The notes under the pieces were generated by a model. It was not told where the DNA came from. It searched no databases and worked only from the letters and a program-made list of their open reading frames with translations. The position numbers and the translations under genes were made by a program. Of a stretch of DNA of 41,537 bases, positions 1 to 9,023 are shown in pieces. The DNA is from an uncultured Collinsella sp. (lineage in GTDB: Bacteria > Actinomycetota > Coriobacteriia > Coriobacteriales > Coriobacteriaceae), in assembly GCA_958407465.1 (NCBI GenBank), contig CATYIV010000018.1, forward strand, positions 1-41,537, written 5' to 3'. Within the stretch, counting starts at the first letter, position 1. Each line of letters begins with the position of its first letter.

Positions 1-43
1 GTTCTGAAAACTAAGTCCAGCACGGGCTCGGACAAACAACCTA

Positions 44-1071
<1,028 letters not shown>

Positions 1072-1072
<1 letters not shown>

Positions 1073-2163
1073 TACGCCTCGCCTCCCTTCTTGGAATCCT
1101 TGCGCGTACGGGACGTCTCAGGAGCGTTCTTGAGGAACTCGGGGTCACCGGAGTAGTGGCACGCAGAGTAATGACCAGACTCGGTGACAACGCGCTCGGG
1201 GCGCTGCTTGCGGCACTTGTCCGTCGCATAGGGACAACGAGGCGAGAACACGCAGCCCTCAGGCAGGTTCATGAGCGAAGGCGGGTTGCCGTGAATCGGC
1301 GTAAGCGGCTTCTTCTCTTCGATGGCCTGCTCCGGGATGGAGCGGATAAGGCCCCAGGTGTAGGGGTGGCGACTCTCGTAGAAGATTTCCTCAGCAGTAC
1401 CGAACTCGACGGGACGGCCGGCGTACATAACCATGATCTTATCGGCCATATCGGCAACGACGCCCAGGTCATGGGTAATCATGATGATGGCGTTGCCGTT
1501 CTTCTCCTGCATTTCCTGCATGAGCTCGATAATCTGAGCCTGAATGGTAACGTCCAGAGCCGTCGTGGGCTCGTCGGCAATCAGGATATCGGGATCGCAG
1601 GCAAGAGCCATAGCGATCATGACACGCTGACGCATACCGCCGGAGAACTGGTGCGGATACTCATTGACGCGCTTCTCGGGCTCGGGGATACCCACGAGGT
1701 CCAAAAGCTCGGTAGCGCGCTTGAGCGCCTCCTGCTTGGAGTAGCCACGGTGCAGACGAAGGCCCTCGCCCACCTGCTTGCCGATCTTATAGACCGGGTT
1801 CAAGGAGGTCATAGGATCCTGGAAGATCATCGCGATGTCGTTTCCGCGAATGTGCTGCATCTCTTCCTCGGTCATCTCGAGGATAGAACGACCGCGATAG
1901 CGAACGTCGCCGCCCTCGATCTTTCCCGGAGGCATCGAGATAAGGCCCATGATGGTCATGGCGGTCACGGACTTACCGGAGCCGGACTCACCGACGACAC
2001 CCAGGGTCTCGCCGCGATCGAGCGTGTAGGACACACCGTCGACAGCGCGAACGACACCATCCTCGGTATGGAAATACATCTTAAGGTCATCGACCTCGAG
2101 CAGATGCTGGCCCTCGGGAACCGGCTGGTCCTTCAGGTCCACATAGTTCTTGTTCTTCTTCAT
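1072..2163 (-). CDS. oppD: Oligopeptide ABC transporter ATP-binding protein OppD
   Basis: This is the second ATPase of the Opp importer and pairs with OppF. The 363-residue protein shows Walker A GESGSGKS, the signature FSGGMRQRV, Walker B ILIADEPTTALD and the switch segment ITHDLG. The C-terminal domain keeps the metal-site cysteines (GCVFSPRCP, DKC, SAC). The start ATG directly follows the oppC stop region (TAAGGATG), so there is no well-spaced Shine-Dalgarno and initiation probably depends on termination-reinitiation. It lies between oppC (2-bp gap) and oppF (1-bp overlap). Assignment is confident. Confidence 0.93.
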
Positions 2164-2165
2164 CC

Positions 2166-3101
2166 TTATGCGTCCTTCATCTTGACGTCGAGGGCGTCGC
2201 GCAGACCGTCACCCAGCAGGGTGAAGGCGAGCACCGTCGAGAGAATTGCCAGACCGGGCATGATCATCATCCAGGGAGCAGTCAGAAGATACTGCTGACC
2301 GTCCTGAATCATGGAGCCCCACGAAGGCGTAGGCGGAATAACGCCCATGCCGAGGAAGGACAGAGCGGACTCGGTCAGAATGGCGCCACCAATGTTCATG
2401 GTCGCGTAGACCACGATGGAGGCGACGGAGTTCGGGAAGATGTGACGCACTACGATACGAGCATCAGATGCACCCATCGCGCGCGCAGCGTCAACATAGT
2501 CGTTTTCTTTGACCGTCAAGATTGCAGAGCGGAAGACGCGCGCAATCGAAGGCCAGCCGAGAATACCGATGGCGATAAAGACGTTCTGAAGACCACGGCC
2601 GATAACGGCGATCATGGCGACAACGAACAGCACGTACGGGAACGCCAGGAAGATGTCCGCACAGCGCATGATGATCGTATCCCAGATCCCGCCGTAGAAA
2701 CCGGCCAGAGCACCCATGACCAGACCGATCACCGTGGAGATCGCGGTGGCCATAATGCCGACGGACAGCGAAACGCGTGCACCGTAGATAACGCGGACGA
2801 GAATGTCGCGACCAAGGGCGTCGGTGCCAAACGGGTGCTCTGCACACGGAGCCAACAGCGACGTCTCGGCCATGGTGGTCGAGTCGGAAGCCGTCGGCGA
2901 ACCGAGCCAGGGCTTAGCCCACAGATCTGCGGTCAGGGCAACCAAAACGACGATGATGATCCAGCAGACACCGATAACGGCGAGCTTGTTCTTGCGAAGA
3001 CGCTTAAAAGCGTCACCCCACAGCGTGCGGGACTTGGCGGGAGCAGATGCGGCCTTGGTGGCGGTAGCCTGCTCCTGAGACTGAGAATCAGTTTCCTGCA
3101 T
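2166..3101 (-). CDS. oppC: Oligopeptide ABC transporter permease OppC
   Basis: This is one of the two membrane subunits forming the peptide translocation pore. The 311-residue protein has a hydrophilic, Gln/Ala-rich cytoplasmic N-terminus of about 38 residues, then about six membrane segments. The first is IGVCWIIIVVLVALTADLW. The binding-protein-dependent permease motif with the EAA loop (DAARAMGASDARIVVRHIFPN) lies near residues 195-215. A strong Shine-Dalgarno (GGGAGG) overlaps the end of oppB, 14 bp upstream. The order oppB-oppC-oppD-oppF is canonical. Confidence 0.93.
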   Translation of the reverse strand: MQETDSQSQEQATATKAASAPAKSRTLWGDAFKRLRKNKLAVIGVCWIIIVVLVALTADLWAKPWLGSPTASDSTTMAETSLLAPCAEHPFGTDALGRDILVRVIYGARVSLSVGIMATAISTVIGLVMGALAGFYGGIWDTIIMRCADIFLAFPYVLFVVAMIAVIGRGLQNVFIAIGILGWPSIARVFRSAILTVKENDYVDAARAMGASDARIVVRHIFPNSVASIVVYATMNIGGAILTESALSFLGMGVIPPTPSWGSMIQDGQQYLLTAPWMMIMPGLAILSTVLAFTLLGDGLRDALDVKMKDA

Positions 3102-3115
3102 GAGACGTACCTCCC

Positions 3116-4153
3116 TTAGGCCTTATCCGACGGACCGCCAAGGCGGATGCGCGGGTCGAGGAATGCATAGCTAATGTCGACGAGCAGGTTAATCACCATG
3201 ACGACGACGACGATGAGCGTAACGCCGCCCATAACGATGGGCCAGTCACGCATGCTAATGGCGCGATAGACCTCATAGCCGATACCGGGCCAGTTAAAGA
3301 CCGTCTCGGTCAGGATGGCGCCCGAAAGCATGCCACCAAAGTCGACACCAATATAGGTAACGACGGGGATGAGTGCATTCTTAAGCGCATGCTTGACGAT
3401 GATCGCGCGATTGGAGAGACCCTTGGCCTTTGCCGTACGGATGTAATCCTGGTTCATGACGTCAAGCAGCTGCGAGCGCATAATGCGGGCGGCATAAGCG
3501 GTCGAAACCGAAGCCAGCGTAATGGTCGGAAGCACATAGTGCATCCAATCCTGATACTGAGAGCTGGAACCGCCGGCACCCGAGATCGGCATGGAGATTG
3601 CACCGCCCGTAGCGTCCTTGAGAATGACGCCAAAGAACAGCTGCAGCAACATACCGAGCCAGAAGGCCGGGACCGCAACGAGGATCGACGTGGTGAGCGT
3701 TACCAAAATATCCCAGAAGGAATAACGCTTTACCGCCGAAATGATACCCGCACCGATACCCATGATTGCCTCGAGCACGATGGCGCACGCGGCAAGTTTG
3801 ACCGTATACGGATACTTCTGGGCAAAAATTTCCGTAACCGGCAGCTTGCGCTGATACGAATTGCCCAGATCGCCATGAAGCAGGCCGTTCATGTAATACA
3901 AGTAACGGTCCACGAGCGACGTTTGAACGGGGTCGCCGTTCTCGTCAAGGATCGCGTTGCCGTCCTCGTCCGACTGGACCAGGTGATAGCGGACGCGAAG
4001 CTGAAGCTCCACCTCGGGGGACAGAGCCTTGTCTCCACCGATCAGCTTGATCGGATCTCCCGGCACGATATTCTGAAGGGCGAACAGAATCAGCGTAACG
4101 CCCAAAAATACCGGGATGAACTGAAGCACACGTTTAACGATGTACTTACCCAT
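3116..4153 (-). CDS. oppB: Oligopeptide ABC transporter permease OppB
   Basis: This is the first membrane subunit of the Opp importer, 345 residues. The N-terminal segment MGKYIVKRVLQFIPVFLGV is typical of the OppB/DppB family and is followed by a periplasmic loop (residues about 30-95) and about six membrane helices. The EAA loop (RTAKAKGLSNRAIIVKHALKN) is near residues 235-260. The start has a good Shine-Dalgarno (GGGGAG). A 156-bp gap separates it from oppA and contains a stable stem-loop that may lower expression of the membrane and ATPase genes relative to the binding protein. Confidence 0.93.
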   Translation of the reverse strand: MGKYIVKRVLQFIPVFLGVTLILFALQNIVPGDPIKLIGGDKALSPEVELQLRVRYHLVQSDEDGNAILDENGDPVQTSLVDRYLYYMNGLLHGDLGNSYQRKLPVTEIFAQKYPYTVKLAACAIVLEAIMGIGAGIISAVKRYSFWDILVTLTTSILVAVPAFWLGMLLQLFFGVILKDATGGAISMPISGAGGSSSQYQDWMHYVLPTITLASVSTAYAARIMRSQLLDVMNQDYIRTAKAKGLSNRAIIVKHALKNALIPVVTYIGVDFGGMLSGAILTETVFNWPGIGYEVYRAISMRDWPIVMGGVTLIVVVVMVINLLVDISYAFLDPRIRLGGPSDKA

Positions 4154-4184
4154 ACCACTCCCCTATCTAGGGATTAACCTAAAT

Positions 4185-4212
4185 GGGATGCCGATCGCCA
4201 GACCGGCATCCC
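4185..4212 (-). terminator. Stem-loop between oppA and oppB (leaky terminator or mRNA 3'-end stabiliser)
   Basis: A perfect 9-bp inverted repeat (GGGATGCCG, 10-base loop, CGGCATCCC) lies in the oppA-oppB gap. On the transcribed minus strand it is followed by ATTTAGG rather than a T-run, so it is not a strong intrinsic terminator. It more likely protects the oppA 3' end or partly attenuates readthrough into oppB, a common arrangement for abundant binding proteins. The function is inferred. Confidence 0.6.
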
Positions 4213-4309
4213 AAAATTACCATCAGCCAGTTTACCCCAGGTTAGGGAGAACTGTATGTTTCCCATGAGGTCTACGTAAATACTTGACCCTCACGGAAGC
4301 TGCAAACTC

Positions 4310-5986
4310 TTAGGCGAGCTCAGCGGTACCCAGCTCAGCGTGCTTCTGCGGATCGACATAGAGGTGCTTGATGCGATCGGAGCCGACGATGGTGTGCGTG
4401 TAGAACATCACCGGGATGACCGGGCAGTCGGCAGCGACCATAGCGTCGGCCTCCTGCATCTTAGCAACGCGCTCTTCGTCGTCAACCGTGGTGCGAGCCT
4501 CGTTGACCTTGGCGTCGAACTCGGGGTTGTTGTAACCGGAGCGGTTGTCGCCACCGAGGGAGTCGGAGTGGAACAGCGGATACAGGAAGTTGTCCATAAT
4601 CGGGTAGTCGGCAATCCAACCCAGACGACCGAACTGATAGTTAAAGTTCTGGTACTGCTCGAGCAAGGCAGACCACTCAGGGGTATCGGAGACAGCGGTA
4701 ACGCCAACCTTGGCGAGGTCACCGATGATGGACTCCATGATCTCCTTGTGGCCACCATCCTGGTTGTAGGAAAGGGTCACGTTAATGCCACGATCGCCGT
4801 TAGCGCCAGCGGGAGCAACCTTGTCCAGGTACTCGTTAGCCTTGTCGACGTCGTAGGCGCAGAACTCCCATGCGCCCTCCTTGTAGCCATCGATGCCCGG
4901 AGGAACAATGCCGTCGGCGGGGGTACGGGTACCCTTGAAGATAGTCTTGCAGATGGCCTCACGGTTGATGGCCAGGGAGATACCCCTGCGCAGGTCGGCG
5001 TTGTTGAACGGCTCGGCCGTGTTGTTGCAGGTCAGGTAGTAGGTGGAAGGCTCGGAGCCGAGCAGCATGCGCTCGCCGTCACCCATGGTGTAGCCGTCCT
5101 TGGACACGCCGCGATCCTTCTTGGCGGCGTCGATCTGAGCAACGGGAACGTCGCAGACATCGAGGTTACCGGCCTGGAACTCCTTGTAAGCGGTCTCCAT
5201 GTCCTTGATGACCTGGAAGTGGATGCCATCGATCTTGGCCTTGTCGCCATAGTAATCGTCGAACTTCTTGAGGTTGATCTCCTGACCATCCTCCCACTTG
5301 CCGTCCATCATGAACGGGCCGTTACCGACCGGTGCAAGGTAGAAGCTCTTGGCATCGGACTCGGCGCACTCGGGAACCGGGGCCAGAGCCGGGTGAGAGG
5401 CGACGAAGGGGAAGTCGGCGTAAGCGGAAGACAGCTTGACGACGAGGGTCTCATCGTCGGGGCAGGTAACACCGCTGAGTTCAGTAGCGTTACCGGCAAG
5501 CAGATCGTCATAGCCCTCGACCATGGAAAGGTGATAGGAGACCTCGGAAGGGCCATACTCGGTAGCGATGGCCGACTTGGTGTTGACCAGACGCTCCCAA
5601 CCGAGCTTGAAGGACTTGGAGGTAACGTCGTCACCGTTGTGGAACTTGGCCTTCTTGATCTTGAAGGTGAACTCGGTGGCGTCGTCGTTGGCCTCGAAGG
5701 ACTCGCAAGCCAGCGGAACGATCTCGCCCTTCTCGGCGTCATAAGAGGTCAGAGCGTCAAAGAGCTGGTACTCGACCTGAGTGCCCTGGTCCTCCTGGAC
5801 ATTGTAGGGGTCGATGCAGACCGGGTTGTTGATGTAGAAGTTCAGCGTCGAACCGGACTCAGAACCGGAAGCGTCGCCGCCCTTCTTGCCGCATGCGGCA
5901 AGAAAAGCCATGGAGCTCGCAGCAAGGGTACCGCCGACAAAGGCGCGACGACCCATAACGGGCTGGTGGAACATAGAATCAGCCAT
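4310..5986 (-). CDS. oppA: Oligopeptide-binding lipoprotein OppA (SBP family 5)
   Basis: This is the extracellular lipoprotein that captures peptides for OppBCDF. I place the start at ATG 5986 (558 residues) because AAGGAGGA lies just upstream and the signal peptide begins there; an upstream extension to 6133 is leader, not protein. The N-terminus carries a twin-arginine pair (MGRRAFVGG, residues 11-19), a hydrophobic stretch and a lipobox ending at Cys32 (FLAAC), so it is probably a lipoprotein and possibly Tat-exported. After a Gly/Ser-rich linker the family-5 solute-binding fold follows (TEFTFKIKKAKFHNGD near residue 115, a typical motif). It is the first gene of the operon. Ligand specificity is unknown. 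Confidence 0.92.
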   Translation of the reverse strand: MADSMFHQPVMGRRAFVGGTLAASSMAFLAACGKKGGDASGSESGSTLNFYINNPVCIDPYNVQEDQGTQVEYQLFDALTSYDAEKGEIVPLACESFEANDDATEFTFKIKKAKFHNGDDVTSKSFKLGWERLVNTKSAIATEYGPSEVSYHLSMVEGYDDLLAGNATELSGVTCPDDETLVVKLSSAYADFPFVASHPALAPVPECAESDAKSFYLAPVGNGPFMMDGKWEDGQEINLKKFDDYYGDKAKIDGIHFQVIKDMETAYKEFQAGNLDVCDVPVAQIDAAKKDRGVSKDGYTMGDGERMLLGSEPSTYYLTCNNTAEPFNNADLRRGISLAINREAICKTIFKGTRTPADGIVPPGIDGYKEGAWEFCAYDVDKANEYLDKVAPAGANGDRGINVTLSYNQDGGHKEIMESIIGDLAKVGVTAVSDTPEWSALLEQYQNFNYQFGRLGWIADYPIMDNFLYPLFHSDSLGGDNRSGYNNPEFDAKVNEARTTVDDEERVAKMQEADAMVAADCPVIPVMFYTHTIVGSDRIKHLYVDPQKHAELGTAELA

Positions 5987-6016
5987 GCCATCCTCCTTAT
6001 GAGATAGGACAAAGTA

Positions 6017-6054
6017 AGTTCGGTCGGGCAACGTCAAGACAGCCCAATCGAACC
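6017..6054 (-). promoter_or_regulatory. Hairpin in the oppA 5' leader
   Basis: On the minus-strand transcript GGTTCGATTGGGC pairs with GCCCGACCGAACT across a 12-base loop: 13 positions with one A-C mismatch and two G-U wobbles. Both wobbles would be A-C mismatches on the opposite strand, which fits a structure acting in the oppA mRNA. It ends about 30 nt before the oppA start codon. A role in mRNA stability or translation is inferred. Confidence 0.5.
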
Positions 6055-6082
6055 ATTCAAACGCGGTCCGCCGTTTTGGCTG

Positions 6083-6111
6083 GTTATACAAAGCGGACCA
6101 ACGTATTGCAA
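6083..6111 (-). promoter_or_regulatory. Predicted sigma-A-type promoter of oppABCDF
   Basis: The -35 TTGCAA (6111-6106) and -10 TATAAC (6088-6083) are separated by exactly 17 bases on the minus strand. The predicted transcript starts near 6076, leaving a leader of about 90 nt that contains the hairpin at 6017-6054. The secG terminator lies just upstream, so a fresh promoter is expected here. Confidence 0.6.
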
Positions 6112-6224
6112 TACAGTAGCGCATTTTATGCACGATTTGGGGCTAATTCCGGTTAACGGTCGAGATTTTCTTTAGTTGGGCGAAGTATATGAGGATATTT
6201 TGACTCTGTTACAAATATGTAAAC

Positions 6225-6255
6225 AAAAAGGGTCCCGCACTTGCGGGACCCTTTT
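6225..6255 (-). terminator. Intrinsic terminator after secG
   Basis: A perfect 10-bp stem (GGGTCCCGCA / TGCGGGACCC, 2 unpaired bases at the tip) is followed on the minus strand by TTTTTG. It lies 22 bp after the secG stop and isolates the secG unit from the opp operon. Confidence 0.88.
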
Positions 6256-6277
6256 CAAGTATTTATGCGGCTCGTGA

Positions 6278-6532
6278 TTAGTAGCCCACGATGCCCTGCG
6301 GGAAGAAGAACATGCACAGCACGACGCACACGGCAAACACGACAGCCATGATGACGGTCAGGCGGTCAAGGTTCTGCTCCATAACGCCCGTGGCAGAGCT
6401 GGAGTTATACAGCGAGCTGGCAATCATATCCGAAACGCCGGTACCCTTACCGGAATGCATCAGGACGAGAATCGTCAGCGCCACGGCAGAAACAGCCCAA
6501 ACGACAAACAGAAGAATCTGGAACGGACCCAT
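6278..6532 (-). CDS. secG: Preprotein translocase subunit SecG
   Basis: This is the small accessory subunit of the SecYEG channel. The 84-residue protein has two membrane segments (residues about 5-25 and 58-78) joined by a loop with the family motif GKGTGVSDMI near residues 28-37. Length matches typical SecG. A Shine-Dalgarno (AAGGAG) precedes the start. It follows gpmI but is separated from it by a strong terminator, so it probably has its own promoter. The position after the glycolytic genes is conserved in Actinobacteria. Confidence 0.92.
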   Translation of the reverse strand: MGPFQILLFVVWAVSAVALTILVLMHSGKGTGVSDMIASSLYNSSSATGVMEQNLDRLTVIMAVVFAVCVVLCMFFFPQGIVGY

Positions 6533-6568
6533 AGATAAGCTCCTTAATAGAACAGTTCAATCTCCAGT

Positions 6569-6574
6569 ACTGTA
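6569..6574 (-). promoter_or_regulatory. Possible extended -10 promoter of secG
   Basis: TGGTACAGT on the minus strand reads as an extended -10 (TG, one base, TACAGT). No good -35 exists at 16-18 bases. The gpmI terminator upstream makes a separate promoter likely. Weak call. Confidence 0.35.
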
Positions 6575-6636
6575 CCACAATCCCCCGCTCTCCCCTACCT
6601 GCCACTCAAGGACGGGGTGGAAATGGCAGAAATACC

Positions 6637-6670
6637 AAAAAGGGGGTTGTCCGGTTGTGGACAACCCCCT
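6637..6670 (-). terminator. Intrinsic terminator after gpmI
   Basis: A perfect 12-bp stem (AGGGGGTTGTCC / GGACAACCCCCT) with a 6-base loop is followed on the minus strand by a T-run (TTTT within TTTTTGG). It lies 26 bp after the gpmI stop and ends the pgk-tpiA-gpmI unit. Confidence 0.9.
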
Positions 6671-6696
6671 TGCTAGAAAACGGTATTTGTTTTCTA

Positions 6697-8250
6697 TTAG
6701 GCCTCGGTAGCGAGCACGCGGCCCGTCATCTCGGCGGAAGGCTCAATACCAGCCATGGTGAGCATGGTCGGAGCGATATCGGAAAGACGGCCGTCCTCGA
6801 TACCGGTGAGCTTGGCCTTCTCATCAACGATGATGAACGGCACGCGGTTGGTGGTGTGAGCCGTAAACGGATGCTTGGAACCGTCGGAAGCAACGTCAAA
6901 CATGTGATCGGCGTTGCCGTGGTCGGCGGTAATCAGTGCAAAGCCGCCCTTGGCGAGAATCGCCGGGACAACCTTGGACAGGGCATCGTCAACAGCCTCA
7001 ACGGCCTTAACGGCAGCGTCGAAGACACCGGTGTGACCAACCATGTCGCAGTTCGCGAAGTTCACGATGTAGAAATCAGCGCGATCCTCGTTGATGGCGG
7101 CGACGAGCTTCTCGGTAACCTCGGGAGCGCTCATCTCGGGCTGCAGATCGTAGGTAGCAACCTTGGGGGAAGCGACGAGCACGCGCTCCTCGCCCTCCTT
7201 GGGCTCCTCGATGCCACCGTTGAGGAAGAACGTCACGTGGGCGTACTTCTCGGTCTCGGCAGTGTGCAGCTGCTTCAGGCCATTGGCGGCGATAACGTCG
7301 GCCAGGACGTTCTCGGGGAACGTCTTGGGGAAGGCGACCTCGACGTCAAACGTCGGATCATACTCGGTCATCGTCACAAAGTGCGAAAGCTTGATCTGCT
7401 CGCGCTCAAAGCCGTCGAACTCCTTGTCCGTGAACACGCGGGTCATCTGACGAGCGCGGTCGGGACGGAAGTTGAAGAAGATGGCCGCGTCGCCCTCGTG
7501 AATGCCCTCGTTGTGGGCAGCGAAGGGCTCGACGAACTCGTCGCCGCGCGGGTCCTTCTCGTAGTAGGCCTTGATACCGGCAACGGGGTCGGTATCAGCA
7601 TCGGACGCGTTGACCATGACGTCGTAGGCGCGCTGGATGCGCTCCCAACGATTATCGCGGTCCATGGCCCAATAACGGCCCGAGACGGTGGCAACGCGAG
7701 CGTCGCAACCGGTCTCCTCGGAGATCTTAGCCAGGAAGGCGCAGAACTCACTCATGTAGCCGGCACCGGACTGCGGGTCAACGTCGCGGCCATCCATGAA
7801 GGCGTGGACGCGAACGGTCTTGACACCGTGCTCGGCAGCCATCTTGACCAGAGCCTCGACGTGGTTCATGTGGGAGTGAACGCCGCCAGGGCTCATAAGG
7901 CCCATGAGGTGGAGAGTCTTGCCGTCAGCCTTGACATCGTCCATGGCCTTGACGAAAACCTCGTTCTTGGCGATGGAGCCGTCCTTGATGGCATTGTTGA
8001 TGCGCGAAAGCTCCTGGAACACGATGCGACCGGCACCGATGTTGAGGTGACCCACCTCGGAGTTGCCCATCTGGCCGTCGGGAAGGCCCACGTCCTCGCC
8101 CGAAGCACCGAGCGTGGTGTGAGGATACTTCTCGTACAGGCCATCAAGGAAGGGCGTCTTGGCAGCGGCGACGGCGTTCTCGCCATCAGCCGGAGCCAGG
8201 CCGCAGCCGTCCATGATAATCAGGAGTGCAGGAAGATGACGTTGTGCCAT
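6697..8250 (-). CDS. gpmI: 2,3-bisphosphoglycerate-independent phosphoglycerate mutase
   Basis: This cytosolic, metal-dependent enzyme interconverts 3- and 2-phosphoglycerate in lower glycolysis. The 517-residue length is typical of iPGM. The alkaline-phosphatase-fold metal site begins with MDGCG (Asp14), and the phosphorylated nucleophile is Ser64 in MGNSEVGH. The substrate-domain motif HAFMDGRDVDP and the C-terminal metal motif TADHGNADHM are intact. It starts 5 bp after tpiA and is the last gene of the pgk-tpiA-gpmI unit. No cofactor-dependent mutase gene is in the window. Confidence 0.95.
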   Translation of the reverse strand: MAQRHLPALLIIMDGCGLAPADGENAVAAAKTPFLDGLYEKYPHTTLGASGEDVGLPDGQMGNSEVGHLNIGAGRIVFQELSRINNAIKDGSIAKNEVFVKAMDDVKADGKTLHLMGLMSPGGVHSHMNHVEALVKMAAEHGVKTVRVHAFMDGRDVDPQSGAGYMSEFCAFLAKISEETGCDARVATVSGRYWAMDRDNRWERIQRAYDVMVNASDADTDPVAGIKAYYEKDPRGDEFVEPFAAHNEGIHEGDAAIFFNFRPDRARQMTRVFTDKEFDGFEREQIKLSHFVTMTEYDPTFDVEVAFPKTFPENVLADVIAANGLKQLHTAETEKYAHVTFFLNGGIEEPKEGEERVLVASPKVATYDLQPEMSAPEVTEKLVAAINEDRADFYIVNFANCDMVGHTGVFDAAVKAVEAVDDALSKVVPAILAKGGFALITADHGNADHMFDVASDGSKHPFTAHTTNRVPFIIVDEKAKLTGIEDGRLSDIAPTMLTMAGIEPSAEMTGRVLATEA

Positions 8251-8255
8251 ATGTC

Positions 8256-9023
8256 CTACTCGCCTGCCTTGACGACCATAGAGGCGAAGTCGGCAGCCTT
8301 GAGCGAAGCGCCGCCCACGAGGGCGCCGTCAACGTCGGGCTTGGCGACGAGCTCGGCGATGTTACCGGGCTTGGCGGAACCACCGTAGAGAACGCGGATG
8401 CCGTTGGCGAGCTCCTCGCCGAACATCTCCTTGAGGGTCTCACGGATAGCGCCGCAGACCTCCTGAGCATCCTCGGCGGTAGCGGTCTTGCCGGTGCCGA
8501 TGGCCCAGATGGGCTCATAGGCGACGACGACCTGCTTGGGGCAGGTGATCTCAAGACCAGCAAGGCCAGCCTTGACCTGGTTCACGACGTGCTCGACATA
8601 GGTGCCGGCCTCGCGGACCTCAAGGGACTCGCCGCAGCAGAAGACGGGAACAAGGCCGGCGGCAACGAGAGCCTTGGCCTTCTTGTTCTGGTCCTCGTCG
8701 GTCTCGTGGAAGTAGTCGCGACGCTCGGAGTGACCGATGATGCAGTAGGTGCAGCCAGCGGACTTGAGCATGTCGCAAGAGGACTCACCCGTGAAGGCAC
8801 CCTTGGCCTCCCAGTACACGTTCTGTGCACCGAGGGCGATGGGGGCAGCCTGAATGCGGTCATGAACCGTGGTGATGTCGATGGTCGGAGGGCAGACGAG
8901 CACCTCGACGCCAGCCGGAACCTCGGGCAGAGCCTGAGCCAGCTCGTCGGCGAGCTTGGCGGCCTCGGCGACGTCGTTGTTCATCTTCCAGTTACCAGCG
9001 ATAAGAAGGGTGCGATTAGGCAT
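8256..9023 (-). CDS. tpiA: Triose-phosphate isomerase
   Basis: TpiA interconverts dihydroxyacetone phosphate and glyceraldehyde-3-phosphate in the cytosol. I choose ATG 9023 (255 residues): the family N-terminus (NRTLLIAGNWKMN) begins there, and GGAGG lies within the end of pgk. Catalytic residues are Lys13 (GNWKMN), His98 (IIGHSERR) and Glu170 (VVAYEPIWAIGTGK), and the phosphate-binding VLYGGSAKPGN is present. The start overlaps the pgk stop by 8 bp (ATGCCTAA), indicating translational coupling. gpmI follows after 5 bp. Confidence 0.96.
   Translation of the reverse strand: MPNRTLLIAGNWKMNNDVAEAAKLADELAQALPEVPAGVEVLVCPPTIDITTVHDRIQAAPIALGAQNVYWEAKGAFTGESSCDMLKSAGCTYCIIGHSERRDYFHETDEDQNKKAKALVAAGLVPVFCCGESLEVREAGTYVEHVVNQVKAGLAGLEITCPKQVVVAYEPIWAIGTGKTATAEDAQEVCGAIRETLKEMFGEELANGIRVLYGGSAKPGNIAELVAKPDVDGALVGGASLKAADFASMVVKAGE

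Noticed and set aside
5987..6133. An upstream extension of oppA
   Set aside because: The extension has no signal peptide or Shine-Dalgarno, while ATG 5986 has a strong one directly before a lipoprotein signal; the upstream part contains the promoter.
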